Shown: one piece after another, positions 36,966-47,630 of the stretch
Layout of the letters: every line of letters starts with the position of its first letter
Numbering within the stretch: position 1 is the first letter of the stretch
NCBI GenBank assembly: GCA_001939145.1
Contig: LSRX01000128.1
Coordinates: 95,750-159,749, forward strand
Origin: Symbiodinium microadriaticum
Lineage: Eukaryota; Sar; Dinophyceae; Suessiales; Symbiodiniaceae
Reading direction: 5' to 3'
DNA: 64,000 nt
The notes under the pieces: generated by a model
Told to the model about the DNA's origin: nothing
Databases searched by the model: none
Seen by the model: only the letters and a program-made list of their open reading frames with translations
Translations under genes and position numbers: made by a program

Positions 36966-37185
36966 CGCAAGCACATACACAGATACATCCATCCATCCAT
37001 CCATCCATCCATCCATCCATCCATGCATCCATCCATCCATCCATGCATCCATCCATCTATCCATCCCATCCATCCATCCCATCCCATCCCATCCCATCCC
37101 ATCCCATCCCATCCCATCCCATCCCATCCATCCATCCATACGCACACACATGCATACATACGTACGTACGTACATACGTCATACA

Positions 37186-37216
<31 letters not shown>

Positions 37217-37318
37217 GCATTCGAAAAACAGAACTGCGTGCACACACGCACAAGCATGCACACACACAATCAACAAATATACATAAATAAGTAAATAAAT
37301 AAAAAAATATAAATATAA

Positions 37319-37373
<55 letters not shown>

Positions 37374-37397
37374 CATATGAATGTGTGTGTGTGTGTT
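36921..37397. repeat. Compound microsatellite cluster
   Basis: In order: (AT)n about 36928-36962; (ATCC)n about 36985-37079 with GCATCC interruptions; (ATCCC)n about 37075-37129; ATCC again to about 37138; mixed (CATA/CGTA)n about 37148-37214; CACA-rich; (TA)n about 37318-37377; and (TG)n about 37383-37397. Open frames through it (poly-His/Pro-Ser-Ile, WMDG) are repeat artefacts. Confidence 0.95.
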
Positions 37398-37721
37398 TGT
37401 ATAACATATGCATACGTAGATGTACTTTCATGCTCTCTACATACCTAGAAATGAGTGGTTCATTGCCTTGGCTGCGTTCCAAGAAGCACTCTCTGACAAG
37501 ACCTGCTCGAAGACTCCTGAGGTCAGTGGTAATTCTCTTCACGGTAAAATCTTACAGTCGCACATCTTCGCCTGTACGGACCTGTTATCAGCACCGAAGT
37601 GTCGATTCCAATCCATAAATGCTCAGTTCTTTCCCATTCGTGTCGACGAACAATTGCAGTGACGGCGACTAAGATGGCAACTCCGATGCAATGGCGACGG
37701 CATTGACGACAACTGCGCTGA

Positions 37722-37722
37722 A

Positions 37723-37755
<33 letters not shown>

Positions 37756-37771
37756 AATGATGATGATGATG
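37722..37771. repeat. (GAT)n trinucleotide repeat
   Basis: About 16 GAT units with one AAT interruption. In the antisense frame it encodes a histidine run. Confidence 0.95.
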
Positions 37772-39650
37772 GTGAGGATGCCAGTGGTGGCGGCGTTGAT
37801 CATTGGCTTCAGGGTAACGCGCCGCTTTCATCCTCGGCACCAGTTCGTAAACACAGCCTGGCAGAAGATCCCAAGAGCAAGAGCCTGCCATCACGTAGCC
37901 CAAGGACCAGCAGCAGGAACTACACGACAAAGGCATTTTGCCTAATCCTATCAACTCATCGGAGCCCTGCCATCTCTTGGATTTTGGGGGCATCTCTTGG
38001 GGAGCCAACCCTAAACCCCAAGCAGCGCTCCGTAGGGCACGGTGGCACTGTTGGGCACGGCGAAGCCACCGGAGGCAGCAGCAAGCTCGGCGAGGTGCAG
38101 GGACTTGCCTGAGGAGTCGCAGAAGGCCAGCAGAACCCAAGGTCTGAAACAGTAACACACGGTTTTCGACACAATTCGAAGAGAGTTTGGAGGTAGTAGG
38201 TAGTGTCAGTGTGATCCCTTCGTATTATAACCATACTTGGACTGCAAGGGAATGCTATTCGTGGTCTCTTCGAGTTGAGGCCTTAACTTGAGGCTTGTGC
38301 TTCAGATAAATCCCGTGTTTCCAAACTCAAGCAGGATCCAGCATACCTTGACGAGAATTCAAAGAACCTTTGACTCTGTTCTCTGGATCTGCACTTCCCA
38401 ACGCCCACAATCCTTCCACGGCCTCCTTGACCTCCCGACTTTGAAAGCATCAAACCACCTGCTTTTTTTTGGGATGCCGTCATCTCAAGGATAAGACATT
38501 TAACACCCTACACCCAACAGCCCGTGAACTCCAAGCACCCAGACACTCATCCAGACCCCAAGCCCTACACTGCCTCCGATGCTGCGTGAATTCTTGGTGA
38601 AGTCCGCGGAGGGAAGCACAATACCAGGCGGTTTTGGAGGCTTCTGCATCGTCTCCTCTACAGGGGAGTGTTAACGATCGCAGGAACGTTGAAGGGTTTC
38701 AGAGTGCCTTCAGAAGTAACGGTTTTTGGGCTTCTTAGGGAAGGAGGAGCAAGTAAAACCCTCCACTTGCAGGGACGGGGGCCAGCTTGCAGTTTCAGAG
38801 AAGTGCGCTATTCGGGCTCACCCCTTTCAGCAAGGTCTTCGTCTAACTGTACACTACAAGACTTATTTCTTCCCATAATCCGCCTACTTCCCCAAATCCT
38901 GTTCCTTCTAGGGACTTCTACTTAAGGAAGGCACCTGTCCTCTGTTTTTTTTCGGGTGCCGAAGCCGAACAGAAAGCGGGTGCTTGCAGAATTCCCAGGG
39001 CTCGATTTGCGCGAGTCTGTTTGAACATGCAGCAGCAGCAACTGCACAGCCAGGACAGCACGGCTGGTCGAATTTGAAGAAAAAGCACGTCATCTGGCGA
39101 GCGTGTGGCGCTCAGATGAGCCGGTTGCACGAACCATGTCAAGCAGCTGCCTACTAACCTACTATACATAGCGAGGTGGCCCACAACAACTTCCCACACC
39201 CGTCGAACTCCAAAGGACCCCTTTCCTAAATATGGTACACCCTTAAAAGCCTGAACCCCCCCAAACCCTAAACCTGAAACCCTCAAAACCCTTTCAAGGC
39301 CTAAGCCCAACACCCCACACACCCCTAAATCCCCCGACAGAAAAATGCCTAAGTCCTTGGTTCCCACCCCTCTCCCATCCCTCACAGCTCCGCCAGGCGT
39401 GTTGGTGCGCTCGTCGCCGCCGCGGAAGCTTTCGTTGGCAGTTCTGCCTCCGGGATAGCGGAAGTTCTCTAACTTAGGATCCCTTTTGGAGTCCTTGTAG
39501 GGTTACTTTTAGGATCCCTGCAAGTGTCCCTTTTGGGCTCCTTTTACAAGGGTGCCATACAACTGTTGGGACCTCACCTCAATGCGGGAAAATGCCCCAA
39601 AGGGGGCTTACCCGAGGCTTTGGGCCTGGATTTTCCGATGCCCACAAGTA
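37772..39650. other. Intergenic DNA, no gene recognised
   Basis: No supported gene. The open minus frame crossing the GAT repeat has no recognisable domain. Degenerate CCCTAAAC words lie at about 39258-39345. Confidence 0.45.
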
Positions 39651-39697
39651 GGGTTTCGGGTTTGAGGGTTTAAGGGTTTAGGGGTTTGGGGCTTAGA
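39651..39697 (+). repeat. Interstitial telomere-type tract
   Basis: GGGTTTCGGG, GGGTTTGAGGG, TTTAAGGG, TTTAGGGG and TTTGGGG in tandem. Confidence 0.7.
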
Positions 39698-39926
39698 ATT
39701 ACCGCGCGTGTTCCGCATACTTTGGATGAGCGGCGCTCAACTCCAGAGCACGCGAGTATGAAGACGTGGTAACGACATATGCCCTTCTAGTCCCTGCATA
39801 CTCTATAGGATATAATACACCTTTATACTGTAATAAACACACCCCACAGACTTTCTTTATAGCTCCTGCACAGTTATACGACAATCTACACACCAAGACC
39901 TCGTTCTACTCCTGCAGGTTCCTATG
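39698..39926. other. Short intergenic stretch
   Basis: Nothing recognised. Confidence 0.5.
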
Positions 39927-40085
39927 CTTAGGGGCTGAGTGCCCTAGCCCCCCAAAAAAACGTTGACCCCTTGAATGATAGTAGGTTAGTAGGATCAAAG
40001 AAGGCCCCAAAAAGGTCCCTAGGATCATATAAGGCCGCATAGAAGGCTCCCACAAGGGTTAAAGGCTACCTACTCCGCCCCTAAG
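39927..40085. repeat. MITE-like element with 14-bp terminal inverted repeats
   Basis: CTTAGGGGCTGAGT at the left end pairs with ACTCCGCCCCTAAG at the right end, with one mismatch. Internal words (TAGCCCCC, GGTTAAAGGCTACCTACTC) recur in the related copy at about 62160-62259. Confidence 0.5.
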
Positions 40086-41579
40086 TATGTTATACGGGGC
40101 CTTACGACTCTTCCAAGGCCGCAGTCAGGCGACCAACAAGGGGAAAACCGGCCTCTTCCCGTTCGGTTCTTTTTTTTCGGGGGCGCACGGTTTCTGCATC
40201 TTTTGGGATCACGTTTGGGTTGAGGCCTGGCACTTTTCTATGTAGCCTTGACTCCTAAACTCCTAAAGCCCTACGCTCCCCAAAGCCTAAACACTTGAAC
40301 CGCTAAAGCCCAGGCATCAAAGCCGCAAACCCCAAGACCCCAAATCAATGTTTGAGCTCCGACGAGGCGTCGCAGGCGACTGGCCCAGCTGCACCCGTAA
40401 ACTTGGCAGCCCTACTCGTGAGAGTATGGTTTCTCAAGGGTTCCTTTGCAGAGCTATAGTAAACCCTTCTCTTCTTCTTAAGGCCCCTATGTCTAGGGGC
40501 TGGGGTTGTACTCCTCAATGGGGAGCCGCTCAACAGGCAAGACGGCAAGATTCTGACCGATACCCACCCAGCAAAAAAAAAGGCTCAAAAAAAAGGCTCC
40601 GCGACAAGCCTTCAACTCCGAGTCCCTGGAAACCTCTTCAAGTTCAGAGCTTGGTTGGCTCCTTGAAATCTGCCTAGGGTTTGGTTGGGGGGTTATAAGC
40701 TTCTAGAACCCCCCCCCCCCCGGCGCCCCTTGAAACTGCAACAGCAAGACTCCACCTTCTCCCAGGTAACATCGCCACTGGCCGAGACCTGCGGGGAACT
40801 CCGGCTTTTTACCAGGTGGGGTGTACGGCTGTCAAGACTTGAGGCTCAATGGGTCAGCGCGCGTTAAGGTGTTTTAAAGCGGTTTGAAGAGCTCTCATCG
40901 CAGCACCTTTTGGAGCTTAGAAGGCCGTACAAGAAGCGGAAGCTAGTGCGCTCTACCCAGGCCTTCCGCTTGTGTCACGTTGCACTCGCATGATGTCTAC
41001 ACCTGCTTACGACGCTCTCCCCCGTCCACAGATGGGTATCGCCTTTTTCGCACTGTCCCGAGCCCTTTAAAACCCTAAACCCCAAGCAAAGTATTGGCTC
41101 ACTTACGTGAAGAAATACTCACAGCTCTGGGGCTTCAGGATCTGATTCCTTGCTTTCTGGGTGGGGAGGCAGGGCCATCAGCATCGGTCTGCCTGTCAAT
41201 GCCGTAGCCTTAGGATTCTCTGTACAGGTTCTAACCGGGCTTTTGGGGGTTTTAAAGCCTGAGGCTTCAGAGTTTAGGGGTTTGAAGGTTGAGGGGCTTT
41301 GCGCCGATTTTAGGGTTTGGAGGGGGTTTGGCACCTCTGCACTTTTAAGACCCCTCAAATTAACCCTGGTAGCATCTTGATAACACTCCAACTAACCCTC
41401 CTGCTCGTAGAGTTGCTACGACATCTGTGCAAAGCTGTTGTAGTACAGTAGCACGATCTACTACAGTATGGTACCTACGATCTTGCAGCGTAAGATACCA
41501 TAAGATACTCCAAGGTATTATAGTATATATGACATAAGCAAGCTACTATAAATGGTTCGTATAGCTTGTTACAGCACAT
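40086..41579. other. Intergenic DNA, no gene recognised
   Basis: No supported gene. A C homopolymer lies at about 40710-40720. The last ~150 bp are rich in TACTACAGTA / TATAGTA words and grade into the following fold-back. Confidence 0.45.
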
Positions 41580-41745
41580 ACTGTTGATGAGATAAATCCT
41601 GCATTACCTTAAGGACTCTAAACTATGGGAATTATGGGTAACAATCCTTATTATGAGTAAATACTACCCATAATAAGGAATATACCATAACTCCCACAGA
41701 TTAGGGTCCTTAAGGTGGTGCAGGAAAGAAATATCATCAACCGTA
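41580..41745. repeat. Large imperfect fold-back (hairpin) element
   Basis: The strongest pairing is between 41598 (CCTGCATTACCTTAAGGA) and 41724 (ending GGTGCAGG). Almost the whole ~127 bp is complementary to itself, with its centre near 41661 (TTATTATGAG / CCATAATAAGG). Weaker pairing (TGTTGATGA / TCATCAACC) extends to about 41580 and 41745. Confidence 0.75.
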
Positions 41746-41754
41746 GCAATATTG

Positions 41755-41825
41755 CCCACAGTAAGGAAAAAACCATAATTCCCATAGATTAGGGTCCTTA
41801 AGGTAATGCCGGATTCATGTCATCA
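41755..41825. repeat. Third copy of the fold-back arm
   Basis: CCCATAGATTAGGGTCCTTA and AGGTAATGCCGGATTCATGT repeat the right arm of the neighbouring fold-back in direct orientation. Confidence 0.7.
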
Positions 41826-43038
41826 GTCGTATGATTCACAATTCGCAAAGCCCCAAGGCTTTCAGCGCCTGCAGGCGCAATGGGGTGCCGGCCAGACGCC
41901 GTAGCTCTGCCAAGGTTGCCTGCGAGAGGTAAGCTTCTTTGAACTTGAACCGTTCCCGTTTTTAAGAGATCCAGAGAAGAGGAGCTGTGCAGAGTTTCTG
42001 GCTTTTGGGGATTCGGGTTTGGGATTCGGAATTTGTAAGAGTTGTGGAAGTTCATGGTTTTGGGCGTGTTTCAGGATTCGGGTAGTGTTAAGAAGGATGC
42101 AGGATTTAAGCTTTCCGGGGTTCAGGAGAAGCTTGGAAGTTTTTGGGGGTCTCTCGGTTTTGGGGCTGTACGCTTTTTTTTTTGGAGGTTTATAGGATTT
42201 CAGGTGTTGGGCATTTGGGGTTTTTAGGGTTTAGCGGCAAGGATTTGGGCTGCACGGGCTTGAAAAGGGAAATCTTTCTTTCATTGCCATGTCCTCATCT
42301 TTTTTTGCAAGGGACATTGGTTGCTCTAGACCCTAGCCAGAGCTTTAGGACTTCGGGTGTACGGTATAGGTTTTGAGATTTAGGATTTGGCATCTGGGGT
42401 GGTTCGGCGAGAGCGCTTAGATTTGTTGAAGATTTGGGTGTCCGTCGTCCGTTCACGACAGATCACCGAAAACAGCGGTGAATTGAACCTTGTGATACCC
42501 TGCCTCGTGAGACCGATTAATTACAGACCCGAAGATTCAGTTTGCAGGCTTCCATGTATCATCCCAAAATCCTGTCGAACCTCAGAACGTAAAGCCTTAC
42601 TAAACCGGCTCAGGCTTTTGCATTCTAAGATTCGGTAACGCGCCCTTTAGTGACCATGGTGTTTTGGCACCATGGTCGGCGGCGGCGTTTTCAGGAAATG
42701 TCGGTAAATGTGTGGTTTTGTGCAGAGGCTTGACTACACGGCTTGCTTTTGGATGCTTTGAATACATCGGTTTTACCAGGCTTTGGCTTGCCGAAGCCAC
42801 AAAACACTGGCTTTGGCGGTATATTTGTAGCTTGGCAGAGCGAATTTCTGTAGGCACCCTTTTTTGTGCCTTCTTTTTGTAGGGCTCGTCTAGGAGTGTT
42901 TAGTTTTGCTGTAACTAGAAAGTTAGCGGGAGGAGTATGGCTCGTCTGATGGTCTGCGAGCTTCTAGCTTCTCAGACATGCCAGTTGCTGGAAGCCGGCA
43001 CACGGCAAAGGTACAGAATGCGCCAGAGTACTTTACAG
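41826..43038. other. Intergenic DNA, no gene recognised
   Basis: No supported gene; G/T-rich words (GGTTTTGGG, GGATTTGGG) dominate 42000-42400. A short palindrome-like ACCATGGTGTTTTGGCACCATGGT lies near 42652. Confidence 0.45.
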
Positions 43039-43203
43039 TGCTTACGACGACGTGGTGTTCGCGGCGGTGGTCGGTGGTGCTGGTGGTGGTGCTGCTTACG
43101 ACGACGTGGTGTTGGTGGTGGCGTTGCTTACGACGATGTGGACGGTGGCGGCGGTGGTCGGTGGTGCTGGTGGTGGTGCTGCTGCTTACGACGACGGTCG
43201 AGT
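43039..43203 (+). repeat. GGTGGTGCT-rich compound minisatellite
   Basis: GCTTACGACGA(C/T)G occurs at 43040, 43094, 43126 and 43184. The units are separated by GGTGGTCGGTGGTGCTGGTG-like spacers, of which two are nearly identical. Spacing is irregular (54, 32 and 58 bp). Confidence 0.8.
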
Positions 43204-43640
43204 GGACGTCATTAGCCCCCACCCCCCCCCCTCCCACCCCCGACCATGGACCCGAAACCCTAAAACGATGCCAAAGCCCCATGGTCGTTAAGGGGCGCGT
43301 TAGCTAAGATTCTATGCCAAGCAGCATAAAAAGCACATAAAATCACCGAAAGCCTCTCTTGAAGCACTGTGAAAGACCCAGTCATCGCCACAGAAACCCT
43401 GTTCAACCAGTTTAAAGCGGGATCCCTGCTTCGGAGCTTCTGCGGACTTCGGCTGATCCGAAACTCACTGCAGGCAGCAATAATAATAACAACAAACAAC
43501 AATCAGAAAATTAATATTAATAAAGATTAGTAATAATTAAAAATAATAACATTATTATAGTAATAGACTTGCAGGTTATTTGGTGCCCTCCTGGCTTGGC
43601 GCCTCCTCGTCACAGCTGGCGAGCAGCACCTTGCAGTCTG
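43204..43640. other. Intergenic DNA
   Basis: Poly-C-rich at about 43216-43238, then AT-rich AATAATAA-type simple sequence at about 43478-43566. No gene recognised. Confidence 0.5.
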
Positions 43641-43676
43641 AGGGTTCAGGGTTTAGGGGTTTAGGGTCTAGGGTTA
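43641..43676 (+). repeat. Interstitial telomere-type tract
   Basis: GGGTTCAGGGTTTAGGGG, then TTTAGGGTCTAGGGTTAG: about five units, lightly mutated. Confidence 0.8.
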
Positions 43677-44290
43677 GTCATACAGCTTAATTCGAGTTTA
43701 CGTGAAGTGCGGGCATCAGGAACGTGTAGATTCGGGAGGAATGGCATTGGGGAAGCGGACAGGAGTGGTGAAGGTGGTGTAGAGACTCTGACGACTCATA
43801 GAGTCTCGAGACACCAAGAGATAAACATGGCCGCAACACACAGCAAAGACGACACCAGCTCGCAGAAAGCAAAACGTGGCTCCCTACTTAAGCAGCCTGA
43901 AGGACAGTATCCGTTTTACAAAGAGATCTTCCTGAAACCATACTAACAAACCCGCATGTACTGTAAGGGAAGATGCTGTGCTGGGTGCAGGTGTGGGGGA
44001 AGTAGAGTTGTCTCTTATTTCGAAGACACCTGACACGGTAGAGGGAGCCTGCCTGTGGATTAGAGTAATGGTTCTGCTACTTTCCTTAGTCAGGAACTTC
44101 CGGATTCTCTTTGAACCTGGCGTTTCCTCTAACGGTCTGACAAGGTCAACCTGCTGTCTAAGTTTGGTTTCGTCGAAGCCTTTGCGCGCAACACAAAGCT
44201 GTTGCGGTGGAGGAAACTCGGACCCTGAACACGAAGAAGACAACATGCTCATGTTGCGTGGTGATGAACATGAAAGCAGATGTGAAGGTT
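43677..44290. other. Intergenic DNA, no gene recognised
   Basis: No supported gene. Confidence 0.45.
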
Positions 44291-44296
44291 GTGATG

Positions 44297-44330
<34 letters not shown>
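44291..44330. repeat. (GAT)n trinucleotide repeat
   Basis: About 12 GAT units (after one GTGAT), then GTTGCTGATG. Confidence 0.9.
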
Positions 44331-44331
<1 letters not shown>

Positions 44332-44850
44332 TTGCTGATGGTTATGATTATGAAAAGTGAATGTTGATCTGAGGAATTCTGTCAATGAATGTGTTGTCGT
44401 CGTCCCGAGCTAGTTCTGCTATATTCCCCGATGGCACCCGCCTGCTGATTCCGTGCTCGAATAGCGACATGTGAGAGCGTGTCCACCGCCTGACGCTCTG
44501 AAAGGCTGGCTTCATGATCCTACCGGTCTTGGTGACACTAGAGGTCTGGGGTGCTGTGTATCTGGCAAAAGGACCTTGCAAATTGCTAGGAGATGGGGTC
44601 ATTCAAAAACCTGTCCGGCTTCGTGCTGCAATAAGCTTCCCCACTCAGCCCTGAATAGAATAACCGCACCCAAACAGCTGCACCCGATTCCCGAAACCCT
44701 GAACTGCAAGAATGAGTCTTGAATGGCACCTACTGACACCAGCCAGAGTACCTCTTGCAGTAGCTTTTAGTAGAAACCTCTTGTTAGCAGATACAATCTA
44801 CACTCCTTATATACAATAACTGGAAACCTCAAACCCAAAACAAACATGCC
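44331..44850. other. Intergenic DNA, no gene recognised
   Basis: No supported gene. Confidence 0.45.
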
Positions 44851-44975
44851 AGATCCTAATGTCTAGAACATTTTCAGGTGGGTAGTTACCATTATAGGAG
44901 CCTTATAGAAGGTCTATATACCTCATAGAAGCCCTATATACCCTAGCCTCCCCACCTGTAGTTTCCTTTAATAAT
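44851..44975 (+). repeat. Dispersed repeat, copy 1
   Basis: About 120 bp that recurs in inverted orientation at 63505-63622. Shared blocks in order: ACATTTTCAGGTG, TAGTTACC, TTATAGGAGCCTT, TCTATATACCT, ATAGAAGC and CCCCACCTGTAGTTTCCTTT. Non-coding; class unknown. Confidence 0.75.
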
Positions 44976-45130
44976 ATAATTGCAAGAAGCCAACTCCCTC
45001 AACCCCTCAACACCGCCAGGAGAGCTCTACACCCTCAAAGCCCCCAAGCTCTAAACCGGCCACACCCAAGTCACAAAGAGTATTACCCTGAACTGAAACC
45101 CTGCAACCTCTAAAAAACACGCGCAGTGCG

Positions 45131-45216
45131 ACCTAAAACCTAAACCCAGCCCTAAGCCTTAAACCCCTAACCCCTAAACCCAAAACCCAAAACCCCTAAA
45201 CCCCTACACCCTAAAC
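45131..45216 (-). repeat. Interstitial telomere-type tract (CCCTAAA)
   Basis: CCTAAACCC, CCCCTAACCCCTAAACCC, AACCCCTAAACCCC and CCCTAAAC in loose tandem. Confidence 0.8.
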
Positions 45217-45899
45217 AGTTTCTAGAACTTCCTAAGTCGCCCCACGCCTGCCCGGCCGGTAGCAGTATTGCCGTGATTCCGGCTGGAATGTCCTTTCTCA
45301 CGGTTTTGGGGCTAAAGGGCCACGGTTTTGGGGCTTTTGGGGGCTTTTGGGCTTTTGGGGAGTTAGAGTAGCGGGCATGAGGTGTATTCAGGTGTATTTT
45401 GCCCTGGAAAAACCAAAGGGTTTGTCGGTCTTCCTTTTCGATGCTTCATGCCAGACCCTGCGCAACCCGTAAACTGGGCTGTAATTGAAGAGCCGCAACA
45501 TGATCTAGAAATAGGTACATCTGTGGGGTCACCCGCGCCTCAAGAAAGTGTTCCAGAAGTACGGCCTCTAAAACCCAACCGCGCTTCGTCAAGGGGCTTG
45601 CTTGAGCTAGAGACCTAAGCTGCGCCAAGAAATGAAGGGCCCGGGGAATATAGGAGCAAAAAGAACTGGTAAAAAGCTGGTGAGTTACACCCTGGTAGAA
45701 GTAAATAAACTCCGGCGTGAAAAAGAGAGTGCAATCCGGACCCCCAAGCCCTGAATCCTTCTTCCTAACACTGAGTTCGGAGCCCTAGATCCTAGGTCCT
45801 GACATCGGAAGCCTAAGCCCCAAACCCCGACTCCTGCACCCTGAGTTCGGAACCCTAACCCCTCTCGCTCTCTCACTCATACGGGTGTCCGGGTACAGG
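45217..45899. other. Intergenic DNA, no gene recognised
   Basis: GGTTTTGGGGCT repeats at about 45301-45360. The plus frame 45382-45618 has no motif and is not called. Confidence 0.45.
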
Positions 45900-45993
45900 A
45901 ACCCTAAACACGAAACTTCCGCCTCCCCAACTCCCAAACCCTAAACCCCTGAACCCTCCAAATCCCAGCCCCTCAACACACTATCCCCCCCCA
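45900..45993 (-). repeat. Degenerate CCCTAAA tract at gap edge
   Basis: CCCTAAACACG, CCCTAAACCCCTGAACCC and similar words run into a C homopolymer at the gap. Confidence 0.65.
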
Positions 45994-46992
45994 NNNNNNN
46001 NNNNNNNNNNNNNNNNNNNNNNNNNNNNNNNNNNNNNNNNNNNNNNNNNNNNNNNNNNNNNNNNNNNNNNNNNNNNNNNNNNNNNNNNNNNNNNNNNNNN
46101 NNNNNNNNNNNNNNNNNNNNNNNNNNNNNNNNNNNNNNNNNNNNNNNNNNNNNNNNNNNNNNNNNNNNNNNNNNNNNNNNNNNNNNNNNNNNNNNNNNNN
46201 NNNNNNNNNNNNNNNNNNNNNNNNNNNNNNNNNNNNNNNNNNNNNNNNNNNNNNNNNNNNNNNNNNNNNNNNNNNNNNNNNNNNNNNNNNNNNNNNNNNN
46301 NNNNNNNNNNNNNNNNNNNNNNNNNNNNNNNNNNNNNNNNNNNNNNNNNNNNNNNNNNNNNNNNNNNNNNNNNNNNNNNNNNNNNNNNNNNNNNNNNNNN
46401 NNNNNNNNNNNNNNNNNNNNNNNNNNNNNNNNNNNNNNNNNNNNNNNNNNNNNNNNNNNNNNNNNNNNNNNNNNNNNNNNNNNNNNNNNNNNNNNNNNNN
46501 NNNNNNNNNNNNNNNNNNNNNNNNNNNNNNNNNNNNNNNNNNNNNNNNNNNNNNNNNNNNNNNNNNNNNNNNNNNNNNNNNNNNNNNNNNNNNNNNNNNN
46601 NNNNNNNNNNNNNNNNNNNNNNNNNNNNNNNNNNNNNNNNNNNNNNNNNNNNNNNNNNNNNNNNNNNNNNNNNNNNNNNNNNNNNNNNNNNNNNNNNNNN
46701 NNNNNNNNNNNNNNNNNNNNNNNNNNNNNNNNNNNNNNNNNNNNNNNNNNNNNNNNNNNNNNNNNNNNNNNNNNNNNNNNNNNNNNNNNNNNNNNNNNNN
46801 NNNNNNNNNNNNNNNNNNNNNNNNNNNNNNNNNNNNNNNNNNNNNNNNNNNNNNNNNNNNNNNNNNNNNNNNNNNNNNNNNNNNNNNNNNNNNNNNNNNN
46901 NNNNNNNNNNNNNNNNNNNNNNNNNNNNNNNNNNNNNNNNNNNNNNNNNNNNNNNNNNNNNNNNNNNNNNNNNNNNNNNNNNNNNNNNNNNN
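45994..46992. other. Assembly gap (999 N)
   Basis: Run of N flanked on both sides by telomere-type repeats, which probably caused the break. Confidence 0.99.
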
Positions 46993-47340
46993 GGGCTTCT
47001 TACAAGGGCTACGATAGGGTTTATAAAAATTACCACAGGGTTTGTTATAAGGGTTTAGGGTTCAGGGTATGGGGTTACAATAGGGTTCAGTATAAGGGTT
47101 CCAAACAGGGGTTTAGGGTTTAGGAGAAGAAATGTATAGGGTTTACTAGAAGTGTTTAGGGTTTAGGGTATAGGGGAACCATAAGGGTTTATTACAAGGG
47201 TTACTATGAGGTCTATTTTAAGGGTTCATTATAAGGGTTTAGGGTAGAGGGTTACCATAAGGTTTATTGATAGGCAGGATTACCATACGGTTTACTATAG
47301 GGGTTGCTATAAGGGTTTACTGTAAAGGTTACTTTTGGGG
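46993..47340 (+). repeat. Degenerate TTTAGGG/TTATAAGGG repeat field
   Basis: Many words of the type TTATAAGGGTTTAGGGT, interspersed with TTACCATAAGG and TTACAATAGGG. This looks like a telomere-type tract expanded together with an AT-rich spacer. Confidence 0.7.
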
Positions 47341-47531
47341 TGTCTTTCAGGGATACGTAAGGTCGGCTGCAAAGGAAGCTGGAGCTATACAAGCATTGCA
47401 ATCTAGGGGCCGTAAGACTTAGGATAGGCTTTCGGGGTAAACAACAAAAATGTAGAGCAAGGAGTTTGGGGCTGCGAAGCTCTTGTGTTACAGAGACAGC
47501 CCAATACCGCCTGAACTACGGAGTGCCCTTG

Positions 47532-47545
47532 TCTTCCCACGGTTT
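47532..47545. repeat. Target-site duplication, left copy
   Basis: TCTTCCCACGGTTT lies directly beside the 3' tail of the minus-strand LINE and is identical to 61041-61054. Confidence 0.9.
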
Positions 47546-47560
47546 CTTCTTCTTCTTCTG
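47546..47560 (-). repeat. 3' microsatellite tail of the LINE
   Basis: On the minus strand the element ends CAGAAGAAGAAGAAG before the target-site duplication. Simple-repeat tails in place of poly(A) are known for several LINE clades. Confidence 0.75.
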
Positions 47561-47630
47561 ATGGACTCCAGTGCCGCGACGGGCGCGTCCTCTAAACCTA
47601 AATTCAGCATGCGAGTGAAACATAGAGGCT

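Noticed and set aside
36890-37294. Overlapping open frames on both strands in the microsatellite cluster
   Set aside because: Translations are pure simple-repeat products (HPSI, WMDG, YIYI).
37523-38158. 211-codon minus frame with a histidine run
   Set aside because: The His run comes from the (GAT)n repeat and no domain is visible on either side.
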